Shown: positions 42,871 through 51,884 of the stretch, one piece after another | How the letters are laid out: each line of letters opens with the position of its first letter | Numbering within the stretch: the first letter of the stretch is position 1 | From: Cellvibrio polysaccharolyticus | GTDB taxonomy: Bacteria > Pseudomonadota > Gammaproteobacteria > Pseudomonadales > Cellvibrionaceae | NCBI RefSeq assembly: GCF_015182315.1 | Contig: NZ_PRDL01000001.1 | Location: 1,984,001-2,048,000 of the forward strand | Length of the DNA stretch: 64,000 nt | Direction: 5' to 3' | Made by a program: the position numbers and the translations under genes | Notes under the pieces: generated by a model | The model's input: only the letters and a program-made list of their open reading frames with translations | What the model was told of the DNA's origin: nothing | Databases searched by the model: none

Positions 42871-45141
42871 ATGAGCTTTGAAACCACTGAAAATGTCTAT
42901 TTCGCCACTTGCCCCAAAGGTTTGGAAGGGCTGCTTGCCACAGAATTGCAGCAATTGGGCGGAACGTCAATTCGCGAAACCATTGCCGGTGTTTATTTTG
43001 AAGCCACGCTGAGCATCGCCTACCGGGTTTGTCTGTGGTCACGTCTGGCCAACAAGGTATTGTTGCCGCTGGGCAATTTTCAGGTAAAAAGCCAGGAAGA
43101 CCTCTACGAAGGCGTCAGAGCTATGCCCTGGCATGAGCATCTCAGCCCTACGGGTTCGTTGCTAGTCGATTTTGTGGGTACCAATGATGCCATTCGTAAT
43201 ACCCAGTTTGGTGCGGTAAAGGTCAAGGATGCGATTGTTGACTTATTGCGCGAATTCAGCGGCGGTGAGCGACCCTCAGTGGCCAAACGAGACCCGGATT
43301 TACGCGTCAATGCGCGTCTGAGTAAAGACAAGGCGATCATCAGTATCGACCTGTCAGGCGAAAGCCTGCATCGCCGTGGCTACCGGTTGAAGCAGGGTAG
43401 CGCACCGCTGAAAGAAAACCTCGCGGCAGGCATTTTGCTGCGCGCCGGCTGGCCGGAAGTCGCTGCCAAAGGCGGTGCATTACTCGACCCTATGTGTGGC
43501 TCGGGTACCTTGTTGATTGAAGCCGCCTTGATGGCCGCCGATATTGCGCCAGGCCTGCTGCGGGTCAGCTTCGGTTTTGAACGCTGGTTGAACCACAGTA
43601 AAGACGTTTGGCAAGACGTGCGCGATGAAGCCCTTGCCCGTAAAGAGGCCGGTTTGGCCGGTGCCTTACCGGAAATTCGCGGCTACGACGCCGACGTACG
43701 GGTAATTCGTGCGGCGGAAGAAAATATTGTCAGTGCCGAGCTGGATCATTGGCTGCGGGTTTCCCGCAAAGAGCTGGCCGAATTTAAAAAGCCCACTCAT
43801 ACCGCGCTGGAATTTGGCCTGGTGATCTCCAACCCGCCCTACGGCGAGCGATTGGGTGAAGTGGAATCGTTGAAAATTCTATACGCGCACCTCGGTGAAC
43901 GTTTGCGCAATGAGTTTCAGGGATGGCAGGCCGCGGTGTTTACCGGCAACCCGGAGCTCGGCAAACAAATGGGTTTGCGTTCGGATAAAAAGTACAAATT
44001 TTTCAACGGCACCATCGCCAGCGAGTTGCTGTTGTTCTCCATCGATAGCGTTGCGTTTGTGCAAAGCCGCGTCGCTCAGGACGCACGCTTTGGGGCGGAC
44101 GTTGAAGAACGGCAAAAAGCCGAAGAACAAATTGCCGTGGAAAACCGCGAGCAACAGGCAGCGGATTTATCCAACGGTGCGCGCATGCTGGTGAACCGTC
44201 TGCAAAAAAACTTCAAGCAGCTGGACAAATGGGCGCGCAAAAATGACATCCGCTGTTACCGTTTGTACGATGCGGATATGCCGGAATACGCGGCAGCCAT
44301 TGATATCTATCGCGGCATGGCCGAGCGCGGTCGCGAAGAGCAACTTTATGTACATGTACAGGAATACGCTGCGCCGAAATCTGTAGATGAAGACCGCGCT
44401 GCCCAGCGCTTTGCCGAGATTGAGGCGGCGGTTCCTTTTGCGTTGGAGGTGCCTGCGTCCCGTATCAGCTACAAGCAGCGTCGTCGCAATAAAGGCACGT
44501 CCCAATATGAAAAAGTCAGTGAGCGCCCGCAAGGCGATTTGATTACCGTGGTGGAAGGTTCCTCCCGTTTGCAAATCAACTTGTGGCAGTACCTGGACAC
44601 CGGTTTGTTTCTCGATCATCGTCCGGTGCGGGATTTGATCGCCAGTAAAGCCCGCGATCAACGCTTTCTGAATTTGTTTTGTTATACCGCTACCGCCAGC
44701 GTGCGCGCCGCGATGGCCGGTGCAAAATTTACCGTCAGTGTGGATATGTCCAACACCTATTTGAATTGGGCACGGCGCAATTTTGCGCTTAACGGTCTGA
44801 GCGAAGCTCGCAACCGGCTTGAGCAGGCTGACTGTTTGCGCTGGCTGGAAGAGAATACTCAGCAGTTTGATCTGATTTTGCTCGACCCGCCGAGCTTTTC
44901 CAACTCAAAACGTATGGAAGATGTGCTGGATATTCAGCGTGATCACGTGGCTTTAATTCATAACGCCATGCGCGCCTTATCAGAAGGTGGCACCCTGATA
45001 TTTTCCAACAACCTGCGTAGCTTCAAGCTGGATAACGATGCCTTGTCGGCTTATGAAATAAAAGATATTACGGCGCAAACGATTGACCAGGATTTTCAGC
45101 GCAACACAAAAATTCACCAGTGCTGGTTGATTACCCACTGA
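42871..45141 (+). CDS. rlmKL: Bifunctional 23S rRNA (guanine-N2/N7)-methyltransferase RlmKL
   Basis: Modifies G2445 (N2) and G2069 (N7) of 23S rRNA, numbering as in E. coli. 756 residues: THUMP-type RNA-binding domain (about 1-160), the RlmL methyltransferase domain with LDPMCGSGTLLIEAALMAADIAPGL and ISNPPYGERLG (the NPPY catalytic motif), then the RlmK domain with LNLFCYTATASVRAAMAGA (here FLNLFCYTATASV), DMSNTYLNWARRNFALNG and ILLDPPSFSNSKRM. Both active-site motifs are intact, so both activities are expected. Fused as in other gammaproteobacteria. A terminator follows. Confidence 0.95.
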   Translation: MSFETTENVYFATCPKGLEGLLATELQQLGGTSIRETIAGVYFEATLSIAYRVCLWSRLANKVLLPLGNFQVKSQEDLYEGVRAMPWHEHLSPTGSLLVDFVGTNDAIRNTQFGAVKVKDAIVDLLREFSGGERPSVAKRDPDLRVNARLSKDKAIISIDLSGESLHRRGYRLKQGSAPLKENLAAGILLRAGWPEVAAKGGALLDPMCGSGTLLIEAALMAADIAPGLLRVSFGFERWLNHSKDVWQDVRDEALARKEAGLAGALPEIRGYDADVRVIRAAEENIVSAELDHWLRVSRKELAEFKKPTHTALEFGLVISNPPYGERLGEVESLKILYAHLGERLRNEFQGWQAAVFTGNPELGKQMGLRSDKKYKFFNGTIASELLLFSIDSVAFVQSRVAQDARFGADVEERQKAEEQIAVENREQQAADLSNGARMLVNRLQKNFKQLDKWARKNDIRCYRLYDADMPEYAAAIDIYRGMAERGREEQLYVHVQEYAAPKSVDEDRAAQRFAEIEAAVPFALEVPASRISYKQRRRNKGTSQYEKVSERPQGDLITVVEGSSRLQINLWQYLDTGLFLDHRPVRDLIASKARDQRFLNLFCYTATASVRAAMAGAKFTVSVDMSNTYLNWARRNFALNGLSEARNRLEQADCLRWLEENTQQFDLILLDPPSFSNSKRMEDVLDIQRDHVALIHNAMRALSEGGTLIFSNNLRSFKLDNDALSAYEIKDITAQTIDQDFQRNTKIHQCWLITH

Positions 45142-45213
45142 TTGGCGCGCTACAGCTGCCCCGCTGAAAACCGGGTATTCATTCAGCTGGCATTCAGTCG
45201 CTACTGTCACAAT

Positions 45214-45248
45214 GCAGCAACCACCCGATATTGTGGTTGCTGCTTTCT
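45214..45248 (+). terminator. Terminator after rlmKL
   Basis: An 11-bp perfect stem (45214-45224 with 45233-45243), loop of 8, is followed by TTTCTC. It lies about 70 bases past the rlmKL stop. Confidence 0.75.
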
Positions 45249-45265
45249 CTCAGGAAAAAACAGTA

Positions 45266-45343
45266 ATGACAAGTTTCCAGGGTTATAAGATGCTCGAAGG
45301 GTGGTTGGCGAAGCCGGAATTATTTATGACGGAGCAAGTCTGA
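45266..45343 (+). CDS. Possible small protein of 25 residues
   Basis: ATG with AGGA about 10 bases upstream opens a 25-codon frame: MTSFQGYKMLEGWLAKPE followed by LFMTEQV and TGA. It sits alone between a terminator and the SIMPL gene. The composition (Trp, aromatic residues) is plausible for a small protein, but there is no homology evidence and chance is quite possible. Confidence 0.2.
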   Translation: MTSFQGYKMLEGWLAKPELFMTEQV

Positions 45344-45610
45344 AATTTACCAGATTTTAAACTATCATTTTTTTGTCAGACTGTTTTTTAATCGATGTTG
45401 TTGTTCTCGCAATTATTATTTTCTCAAGAGTTATTTTGTGCTGTATCGGAATGTTCGCTCAGGCGGTAAATAGTGTTTGGGTAATTGCATGTGACGCTGT
45501 GTAATTTTTTACAGCAAATTACAAATTACCCGCCACCTGACCATTATAGTGACGGCTTTCCCGCTTCGGGAATTACCGTTAATCGGTTGGTATTGATCAA
45601 GGACTTTTCT

Positions 45611-46339
45611 ATGAAGCCTGTAATTTTTTTCTGTATTGCCTTCTTTGCTTCCTCACTGGCTATTGCCTCGCCACTGCCAGACAAGCCCCATATCTACATT
45701 GAGGGCTCTGCAGAAATAGAAGTTATTCCCAACCAGATGACCATCAGCCTCGGGCTGAGTGCCGAAAATGAGGACGTTGGTGCGGCCAAGCAGGACGTTG
45801 ACAAACGCTCTACCAGCCTGCTGGCAACACTGAAATCGCTCGCTATTGAGTCCCGCGATATTGCCACCACCGCCTTGCAGGTTACCCCGGTGTACGATTA
45901 CGTAGAAGGCAAACAGGTGCCGCGTGGCAGCCGGGTTTATCGCCAGGTGGAGGTGACCTTGCGCAACCTGGAAAATTACGGTCCGCTGATGCAAGCGCTG
46001 GTGGATGCCGAGCTGTCCAACACCGTTGATACGCGCCTGGCCGTTACCGATGAAAAAGCCGTTAGCGATGAAGCGCTGGTGAAAGCACTGGAAGATGCCC
46101 GTGCAAGAGCAACCAATCTGGTAACGTCACAAGGTAAAAAACTGGGTGATGTTTATTCCATTTCCGAATTCGATCTGCGCCGGGAAGAGACTTATTTTCT
46201 GACCCCCAATCGCGAAGTGTATGGCAATGCCGCCAGTGTGAGTGCGACGGCTGACCGGTTGATGAAATCCGGAGAGCCTTTCGAGCCGGGCGTGATTCGT
46301 GCAAAAGCCAAAGTGTATGTTGTTTATTTGATCAAATGA
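45611..46339 (+). CDS. SIMPL-domain (DUF541) periplasmic protein
   Basis: 242-residue exported protein. The frame begins at 45485 but the true start is the Met at 45611 (AAGGA 8 bases upstream), which opens a clean signal peptide (cut after IAS, near residue 21). The rest is a SIMPL/DUF541 domain: IYIEGSAEIEVIPNQMTISLGLSAE, YRQVEVTLRNLENYGPLMQALVDA, and the terminal IRAKAKVYVVYLIK. Relatives include E. coli YggE, linked to oxidative-stress relief, and BP26. The role here is not known. Monocistronic and ended by a strong terminator. Confidence 0.9.
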   Translation: MKPVIFFCIAFFASSLAIASPLPDKPHIYIEGSAEIEVIPNQMTISLGLSAENEDVGAAKQDVDKRSTSLLATLKSLAIESRDIATTALQVTPVYDYVEGKQVPRGSRVYRQVEVTLRNLENYGPLMQALVDAELSNTVDTRLAVTDEKAVSDEALVKALEDARARATNLVTSQGKKLGDVYSISEFDLRREETYFLTPNREVYGNAASVSATADRLMKSGEPFEPGVIRAKAKVYVVYLIK

Positions 46340-46345
46340 TTTTTC

Positions 46346-46371
46346 CGGCCGGTTAATCCCGGCCGCTTTTT
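46346..46371. terminator. Terminator between the SIMPL gene and the MBL-fold gene
   Basis: A 7-bp stem (46346-46352 with 46359-46365) with a 6-base loop and a following T tract; it ends the plus-strand SIMPL transcript. Confidence 0.85.
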
Positions 46372-46376
46372 CCGCA

Positions 46377-47159
46377 TTAGAACAAACGATAATCCCGCTG
46401 ATCCAGTAAATCCATTCCGCATTCCAGCTCGCTGATCCAATCCAGAAATTGATGCACCATCTTTTCCCCGCAAAATGCACGTCCGTGTTGCGGAACGATC
46501 ATCCCCGGATTTAATTGCCGGATCATATTTGCCCACAAACGACACACTTTATTGCCTCCCATGTAGCGCTTGTGAAAGCCCAGCATGGAAGGAATGTGCG
46601 CAGCAAAATCCGTTACCGGTTCGGCATCATCCACCAGCGAAGCGCCCATATCGCCGGAAAATAAAATATTGCTGACCGGGTCGTAGAAGTGCAGGTTTCC
46701 AACCGAATGTAAAAAATGCGCGGGCAAGGCTTTGATGGACGTTTTCCCCAGTGGAATTTCCTGCCCGGCATCGGGCACCGCAATCATGCGGTCGGTGGTG
46801 TTTTGTCCTTGTAATTGACTGAGGTAACCCGCCGATAAGTGCGGTAAAAAACGCGCCCAGAGTTTCGAGCAAACCACCCGGCAACCGGTGTGCAAAAACC
46901 ATTTATCGAGCGAGGCGATGATATCCGGGTCCTGGTGAGAGGCGAACACGTAGGTTAATTTTTTAAGCGGAATATAATCGCTAACGGCCAGCGCCAACGG
47001 CATATAGGTGAGGTCGCCGCCCGGGTCGAGCAGGGCGTGTTGGTCGTGATCAATAATCAGAAATTGGTTGGCCTGAACACCATCACCACTGACCAGCTGA
47101 TCAAAACAGAGTACTTTGTGTGTGCCATTATCAAACAGCGTGCGAGCCTTGCTTGCCAT
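46377..47159 (-). CDS. Metallo-beta-lactamase-fold protein, oxygen-binding diiron (ODP)-like
   Basis: 260-residue soluble protein with the beta-lactamase fold. Instead of the hydrolase HxHxDH motif it has SHQDPD (His75, Asp77, Asp79), the diiron pattern of flavodiiron proteins and of stand-alone oxygen-binding diiron proteins. Further ligands are suggested by LPAHFLHSVGNLHF, LFSGDMGASL and VPQHGRAF. There is no flavodoxin domain, so it is not a complete flavodiiron enzyme. An oxygen- or NO-sensing or reducing role is plausible (inference). It stands alone between convergent SIMPL and the efp terminator, without an attached signalling domain. Confidence 0.82.
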   Translation of the reverse strand: MASKARTLFDNGTHKVLCFDQLVSGDGVQANQFLIIDHDQHALLDPGGDLTYMPLALAVSDYIPLKKLTYVFASHQDPDIIASLDKWFLHTGCRVVCSKLWARFLPHLSAGYLSQLQGQNTTDRMIAVPDAGQEIPLGKTSIKALPAHFLHSVGNLHFYDPVSNILFSGDMGASLVDDAEPVTDFAAHIPSMLGFHKRYMGGNKVCRLWANMIRQLNPGMIVPQHGRAFCGEKMVHQFLDWISELECGMDLLDQRDYRLF

Positions 47160-47283
47160 TATCTATTTCCTGAACAGATTGTATTCAGGTGTCTTTATAG
47201 GGGGTTGCTGGCAGAGGTGTGCTGATTTATATCAACCGGGTGTCAGTTGCAAGGCAAAAAACGGGCAGGGAATATTGCTGCAG

Positions 47284-47319
47284 AAAAAGCGCTCCGTGGT
47301 TTCCGGGGAATCCACGGAG
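47284..47319 (-). terminator. Terminator after efp
   Basis: On the minus strand an 8-bp perfect stem (47292-47299 with 47312-47319) with a 12-base loop is followed by CGC and a T run (47284-47288). It is 8 bases past the efp stop. Confidence 0.8.
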
Positions 47320-47327
47320 TGAGCGAT

Positions 47328-47894
47328 TTACGCCTTGGCGCGGGATTTGTACTCGCCAGTGCGGGTATCGATAGAAATCAGATCGCCGATTTCTACGAAA
47401 GCAGATACTTGCAACTCGGTACCGTTGTTCAGACGTGCAGTCTTCATAACTTTACCGGAAGTGTCACCGCGAACAGCCGGTTCGGTGTAGGAAATTTCAC
47501 GAACGATGGTGTTTGGCGGAGTGATGGAGATAACGCGACCATCGTAGAATACCGCTTCACAAACGTCTTGCATGCCGTCTTCAATGTAAGGAAGCAGGTC
47601 GCCCAGGTCTTCTTTATTGAGTTCGTACTGCTCGTAATCACTATCCACGAACACGTACGACGGATCGCCGTAGTAGGAGTAAGTTACTTCTTTACGGTCG
47701 AGAACGATGTCTTCGAATTTATCGTCCGCTTTGTAAACAGTTTCTGTGGCCAGATTGTTCAGCAGGTTTTTCAGCTTCATTTTAACAATCGCCGAGTTAC
47801 GGCCGGATTTGCTAAAGTCTGCCTTCTGAATCACCCAAGGTGAGCCGTCGATGCTGATCACATGACCAGCGCGCAGTTCTTGTGCTGTCTTCAT
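47328..47894 (-). CDS. efp: Elongation factor P (Arg32 type)
   Basis: 188-residue translation factor that rescues ribosomes stalled at polyproline. All three beta-barrel domains are present, with the end ISIDTRTGEYKSR typical of EF-P. The loop at the peptidyl-transferase tip reads KSGRNSA, placing Arg32 where E. coli has the lysylated Lys34. This is the variant modified by rhamnosylation. The rhamnosyltransferase gene earP lies immediately upstream on the same strand, 37 bases away. The frame starts with a TTG at 47906, but the ATG at 47894 gives the standard N-terminus MKTAQELRAGHV. Polyserine and proline-containing export proteins in this genome are possible clients (inference). Confidence 0.95.
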   Translation of the reverse strand: MKTAQELRAGHVISIDGSPWVIQKADFSKSGRNSAIVKMKLKNLLNNLATETVYKADDKFEDIVLDRKEVTYSYYGDPSYVFVDSDYEQYELNKEDLGDLLPYIEDGMQDVCEAVFYDGRVISITPPNTIVREISYTEPAVRGDTSGKVMKTARLNNGTELQVSAFVEIGDLISIDTRTGEYKSRAKA

Positions 47895-47931
47895 GGTAGT
47901 TCCCAAATGAGGAGGTTAAAATCGGCGGCTA

Positions 47932-49068
47932 CTATATCGTTTTTTCACAAAATTGCACCAGTTTTGCAGCTACATTCCCCAAAGAATTGAGCTCTGTGGC
48001 GTGTTTTCGGACGGTATCCATCCATTGCTCGCGTTTTTCCAGGCAGTTGGCCCAACTGGCGCCGCAATCGCCCCCGATATTCCATTGCTGCCACAGTTCG
48101 CGAAGTGCTGCGCCAAATGCTGCATCGGCGTGAATAAGTTGCCTGGTCATGAAGGCGTCGAGCTTTACCAGATGTGCTTCTTCCTGTTGCGGGTAGATGT
48201 GCCACACCAGCGGTTTTTCCGCCCAGATGCCACGCACCAGCGAATCTTCACCGCGCACAAAATTGATATCGCAGCACCAGAGCAAATGGTCGTAGTCGGT
48301 CTGGGATAAAAACGGAATGGCCAGCAGCGTCAGCGAGCCCAGCACGATGGGGTTGCCGATGGTCAGCGGCTGCTCAAGAAGCGGTTGTAAGGCCAGCAGC
48401 GCTTTGCCCTCAGGCACAATAACCGTGATGGCTTGCCCGGCCTGTTGCCAGGCGCCGAGCAAACTTGCCAGCGCCGGGTTTTCATAACAAAACAGTGATA
48501 TCAGCAGGTTTTCGCTGGCGTGTTGCGGCAGGCCAATAGCGTGGAGAAATGCCGTTTTTTGCGGATGGAATACCGCCTTGCGATCACCGAGGTTGCTCTC
48601 GCGTATCAAACCGCCGGTTTTTGCGTTAAAGCCCGGAAAGAAAAAGGTTTTCTTCATGCCCGAGTCGGGCGCAATAGAAGCCAGCAGGTGGCAGTCGTCT
48701 ACCCAGTCTTCGGCGCTTAAATACTCCAGATTGATCCACACTGGCGCAGTTGTCTGGCCGCGCATCGCCTGGCGGTAGCCCTCTGGCAGCTCACAGGCAA
48801 ACGCCTCAATAACTACCTCGGCCGGTTCGATGCCGGTATAGCTTTCCGGCCAGGGTCGTATCTCCACGCTTTCAAAGAAAGGCATTTCTGCCAGTCGCGC
48901 CGACGGGCAAATCCGTTCAAAGGCGGCAAGGTCATCAACAAACAAACGGATCTCTCGCCCGTATTCGCAGGCCAGCTGTCTGGCCAGGCGCCAGCAGACG
49001 CCGATATCACCATAGTTATCGATAACCTGACAAAAAATGTCCCAGCGGCGGCGGGTTAGTGATGACAT
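47932..49068 (-). CDS. earP: EF-P arginine rhamnosyltransferase
   Basis: GT-B glycosyltransferase (DUF2331) that transfers rhamnose from dTDP-beta-L-rhamnose to Arg32 of EF-P. 378 residues from the Met at 49068 (AAGG 7 bases upstream); the frame extends to 49104. The N-terminal VIDNYGDIGVCWRLARQL holds the conserved Asp17 and Asp21 positions, equivalent to the essential aspartates of the family. The C-terminal FVRGEDSLVRGIWAEKPLVWHIYPQ is the nucleotide-sugar-binding block. It is directly upstream of efp, so enzyme and target are co-expressed. The rml genes for dTDP-rhamnose are not in the window. Confidence 0.95.
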   Translation of the reverse strand: MSSLTRRRWDIFCQVIDNYGDIGVCWRLARQLACEYGREIRLFVDDLAAFERICPSARLAEMPFFESVEIRPWPESYTGIEPAEVVIEAFACELPEGYRQAMRGQTTAPVWINLEYLSAEDWVDDCHLLASIAPDSGMKKTFFFPGFNAKTGGLIRESNLGDRKAVFHPQKTAFLHAIGLPQHASENLLISLFCYENPALASLLGAWQQAGQAITVIVPEGKALLALQPLLEQPLTIGNPIVLGSLTLLAIPFLSQTDYDHLLWCCDINFVRGEDSLVRGIWAEKPLVWHIYPQQEEAHLVKLDAFMTRQLIHADAAFGAALRELWQQWNIGGDCGASWANCLEKREQWMDTVRKHATELNSLGNVAAKLVQFCEKTI

Positions 49069-49216
49069 AGTTAGCCTTTGATGAATGGCGCGGATGGCCT
49101 GCACCCTTTAAATCCGCGCAGTGTAGCAGAGCGGCCCGGTCGCTGACGAAGTGTCAACGGACGCGGGACAGTGGTGTACAATCGGCGTTTTTGCAACCCG
49201 TATAACCAGGTGTGAT

Positions 49217-49756
49217 ATGGCATCGTTACAGGATCAATTACTGAAAGCCGGTCTGATCGACAAAAAGCAGGCCAAACAAGTGAATAAGGAAAAGCGCAAG
49301 CAGGATAACGTCGCCCGGCGTTCAGCCGATGGCCCGGTAGATGAGGTCAAGGTTCAGGCCGAGCTGACTCGCCAGCAAAAAGTTGAGCGCGATCGCGAGT
49401 TGAATCGCAAGCGCGACGAAGAGCTGCAACAAAAAGCCGTTGCCGCCCAAATTCGTCAATTGATTGAAAACCACCGTCAGCCCAAAGGCGATGGCGAGCA
49501 GGAATTCCATTTTACGGATAGCAAATTCATCAAAAAAATCCGCGTGTCCGGGCTGGTGTTGCAGCAGATCAACCGCGGTCAACTGGTGGTGGCTCGCCTT
49601 GGCGATAACTACGAACTGGTACCGAAAGTCGTTGCTGATAAGATTGCCCAGCGTGACGAAAAAGCCATCATCCCGCTGGCAAAACCGGTAGAAACGTCAG
49701 TGGACGAGGACGATCCTTATAAGGATTACGTTATTCCAGACGATTTGATGTGGTAA
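49217..49756 (+). CDS. DUF2058 (YaiL-like) nucleoprotein
   Basis: 179-residue very charged protein. MASLQDQLLKAGLIDKKQAKQVNKEKRKQ is the characteristic N-terminus, followed by a long coiled-coil-prone stretch (about 35-95) and the C-terminal DPYKDYVIPDDLMW. This matches DUF2058, which includes E. coli YaiL; function unknown, possibly nucleic-acid binding (basic coil; inference). The Met at 49217 with AGGTG 5 bases upstream is the start, not the frame opening at 49151. The next small gene begins 6 bases after its stop. Confidence 0.9.
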   Translation: MASLQDQLLKAGLIDKKQAKQVNKEKRKQDNVARRSADGPVDEVKVQAELTRQQKVERDRELNRKRDEELQQKAVAAQIRQLIENHRQPKGDGEQEFHFTDSKFIKKIRVSGLVLQQINRGQLVVARLGDNYELVPKVVADKIAQRDEKAIIPLAKPVETSVDEDDPYKDYVIPDDLMW

Positions 49757-49761
49757 ATGCC

Positions 49762-50010
49762 ATGCTGAAAAATCCCATCACGGCAATATTGCGTAGCAAA
49801 GCATCCACCGGTATCAAGTGGATTGCCTTCAGTTTGATGGTGGTATTGGTCAGTGCCATGCCATCCATGTTGTACGCTTTGTTTGGCCCGGGTGATGGCA
49901 GCTCGATGACCCTGACGCTGATCTTTGCGGTCGGTGCATTGCTCGGGCATATCGGATTCTTAATCGGGTTGTTATTACTGTTGCGCGATGCGTTTTTCAA
50001 CAAAAAATAA
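49762..50010 (+). CDS. Small two-helix membrane protein
   Basis: 82 residues with two strongly hydrophobic segments (about 20-42 and 52-74) separated by a Gly/Pro/Asp turn, and basic ends (FFNKK). No family recognised. A GTG at 49750 in the same frame overlaps the preceding stop region and could be the start through translational coupling. The close spacing to the DUF2058 gene suggests one transcript, ended by a bidirectional terminator. Confidence 0.6.
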   Translation: MLKNPITAILRSKASTGIKWIAFSLMVVLVSAMPSMLYALFGPGDGSSMTLTLIFAVGALLGHIGFLIGLLLLLRDAFFNKK

Positions 50011-50050
50011 AATTCAGCCGGTGCTGCTTTAACGCGTCACCGGCTGAATT
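50011..50050. terminator. Bidirectional hairpin between the small membrane protein gene and the ABC exporter
   Basis: A 13-bp perfect stem (50011-50023 with 50038-50050), loop of 14, directly after the upstream stop and 7 bases before the end of the convergent ABC gene. T tracts are short. Confidence 0.65.
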
Positions 50051-50057
50051 GATATGA

Positions 50058-51884
50058 TTACTCGCCGAGAAAACCACCGGACTGGTGATTCCAGAATTGG
50101 GCGTAAAGCCCGCCTTGCTGGAGAAGCTGCTGGTGCGTTCCCTGTTCTACAATCTCACCTTTATCCAGCACAATCAGACGATCCAGTGCGGCAATCGTTG
50201 ACAGCCGATGCGCAATGGCGATGACGGTTTTGCCTGACATTAACGATGCCAGGTTGCTCTGGATAATGGTTTCCACTTCCGAATCCAGCGCCGAGGTGGC
50301 TTCGTCCATAATCAGGATCGGGGCATTCTTGATCAGCACGCGCGCAATCGCGATACGTTGCCGCTGACCGCCGGATAATTTCACGCCGCGTTCTCCCACT
50401 TGAGCATCGTAACCGGTGCGGCCCTGGTTATCGCTCAGCCCCATAATAAAGTCGTGAGCCTCTGCCTGTTTGGCGGCGCGGATCATGTCTTCTTCGGTAG
50501 CGTCCGGTTTGCCGTACATCAGGTTATCCCGCACCGAGCGATGCAGCAGCGAGGTATCCTGCGTGACCATGCCGATGTGCGCGCGTAAACTCTCCTGGGT
50601 GACTTTGGCAATGTTGGTTCCATTGACCTGAATTTCGCCGGATTCAATATCGTAAAAGCGCATCAACAAGTTCACCAGGGTGGATTTGCCTGAACCGGAA
50701 CGACCTACCAGGCCAATTTTTTCACCGGGTTTGATGTCCAGAGAAAAGTTGCCGATCACGCCGCTGCCTTTGCCGTAATGGAAGTCGATATTTTTAAAAG
50801 CGATGCTGGCATCGCCTTCCGGTAACTTGCTGGCGCCGGGTTGATCCTGCACCTGGCGGGGCAGGGACAGCGTATTCATACCATCGCGGGCGGTGCCGAT
50901 ATTTTCAAACAGACCGGACACTTCCCACATAATCCATTGCGCCATGCTGTTGAGGCGCAATACCAGACCAATCGCAATCGCGATAGCGCCGGTGGTAATT
51001 GCCGCATTTTGCCAAAGCCAGATTGACAGCGCCGCCACCGAAAAAATCAGCAATACATTCACCACCCACACGCTGGTGCTGAGTTGCGTGACCAGACGCA
51101 TTTGCGGATGCACGGTGTGCAGAAAACGCTCCATACCTTCACGGGCATAATGCGCTTCGCGTTGTGAATGGGAAAACAGTTTTACCGTCGACATATTGGT
51201 GTAGGTGTCTACCAGCCGGCCGGTCATATCGGAACGGGCGTCAGCCTGCAGTGTGGAAATGCGTTCCAGGCGAGGCAGAAAATAATAAAGCAAACCACCA
51301 TAGAGCACGAACCAGCCCACCAGTGGTAAAGCGAGGCGGTAGTCCAGGCTGGCGATCAATACCACCATGCTGGTGAGGTAAACCAGTACATAGAGCAGTA
51401 CGTCCAGCAGTTTCATTACGGTTTCGCGCACCGCCAGTGCGGTTTGCATAACCTTGGTTGCCACGCGCCCGGCAAATTCATTCTGATAAAAACCCATGCT
51501 CTGGCCGAGCAAATAACGATGCGCCTGCCAGCGAACCATCATCGGGAAATTGCCCAGCAAGGTTTGGTGAATAAGGGCAGAGTGAAGAAACACGGTAAGC
51601 GGCAGGGCGATTAGCAGCCCCAGCCCGACCAGCAAAAATTGCAGCCCGGAAGATTCCAGCAGGGTTTCCGGCGTGTGCTCGTTGAGTACGTCCACGAGGT
51701 TGCCGAGAAAGCCGAACAGTGATACTTCCATGATGGCAATCAGCGCGGTTAATACTGCAACCATGGCCAGATAAGCTTCACTGCCTCGCGCATAGTGACG
51801 GCAAAAGCCGAACAGGGTGCGTGGCGGTTGCGTGGGTTCTTCAGCCGGGAAGGGCTTGAGTAATTTTTCAAAAAAACTGAACAT
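50058..51884 (-). CDS. ABC exporter half-transporter (membrane domain fused to ATPase)
   Basis: 608 residues: an N-terminal type IV ABC membrane domain with six helices (about 35-330) and a C-terminal ATPase (about 360-600). The ATPase has Walker A GRSGSGKST, signature LSGGQRQRIAIARVL, Walker B ILIMDEATSALD and switch His in IAHRLS, all intact. It should act as a homodimer or with a partner. The lead-in (EPTQPPRTLFGFCRHYARGSEAY) and the sequence resemble multidrug/lipid exporters of the MsbA/YknV kind but it is not msbA itself as far as I can judge. Substrate unknown. It stands alone, divergent from a small membrane protein gene. Confidence 0.9.
   Translation of the reverse strand: MFSFFEKLLKPFPAEEPTQPPRTLFGFCRHYARGSEAYLAMVAVLTALIAIMEVSLFGFLGNLVDVLNEHTPETLLESSGLQFLLVGLGLLIALPLTVFLHSALIHQTLLGNFPMMVRWQAHRYLLGQSMGFYQNEFAGRVATKVMQTALAVRETVMKLLDVLLYVLVYLTSMVVLIASLDYRLALPLVGWFVLYGGLLYYFLPRLERISTLQADARSDMTGRLVDTYTNMSTVKLFSHSQREAHYAREGMERFLHTVHPQMRLVTQLSTSVWVVNVLLIFSVAALSIWLWQNAAITTGAIAIAIGLVLRLNSMAQWIMWEVSGLFENIGTARDGMNTLSLPRQVQDQPGASKLPEGDASIAFKNIDFHYGKGSGVIGNFSLDIKPGEKIGLVGRSGSGKSTLVNLLMRFYDIESGEIQVNGTNIAKVTQESLRAHIGMVTQDTSLLHRSVRDNLMYGKPDATEEDMIRAAKQAEAHDFIMGLSDNQGRTGYDAQVGERGVKLSGGQRQRIAIARVLIKNAPILIMDEATSALDSEVETIIQSNLASLMSGKTVIAIAHRLSTIAALDRLIVLDKGEIVEQGTHQQLLQQGGLYAQFWNHQSGGFLGE

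Larger units (their letters stand above)
45142..45610. other. Gap after rlmKL holding a terminator and a possible 25-residue ORF
   Basis: 469 bases. It contains the terminator at 45214-45248 and the small ORF at 45266-45343, then an AT-rich stretch likely to be the promoter of the SIMPL gene. Confidence 0.5.

Noticed and set aside
42693..42887. 64-residue minus-strand ORF before rlmKL
   Set aside because: It runs into the rlmKL start region and has no recognised product.
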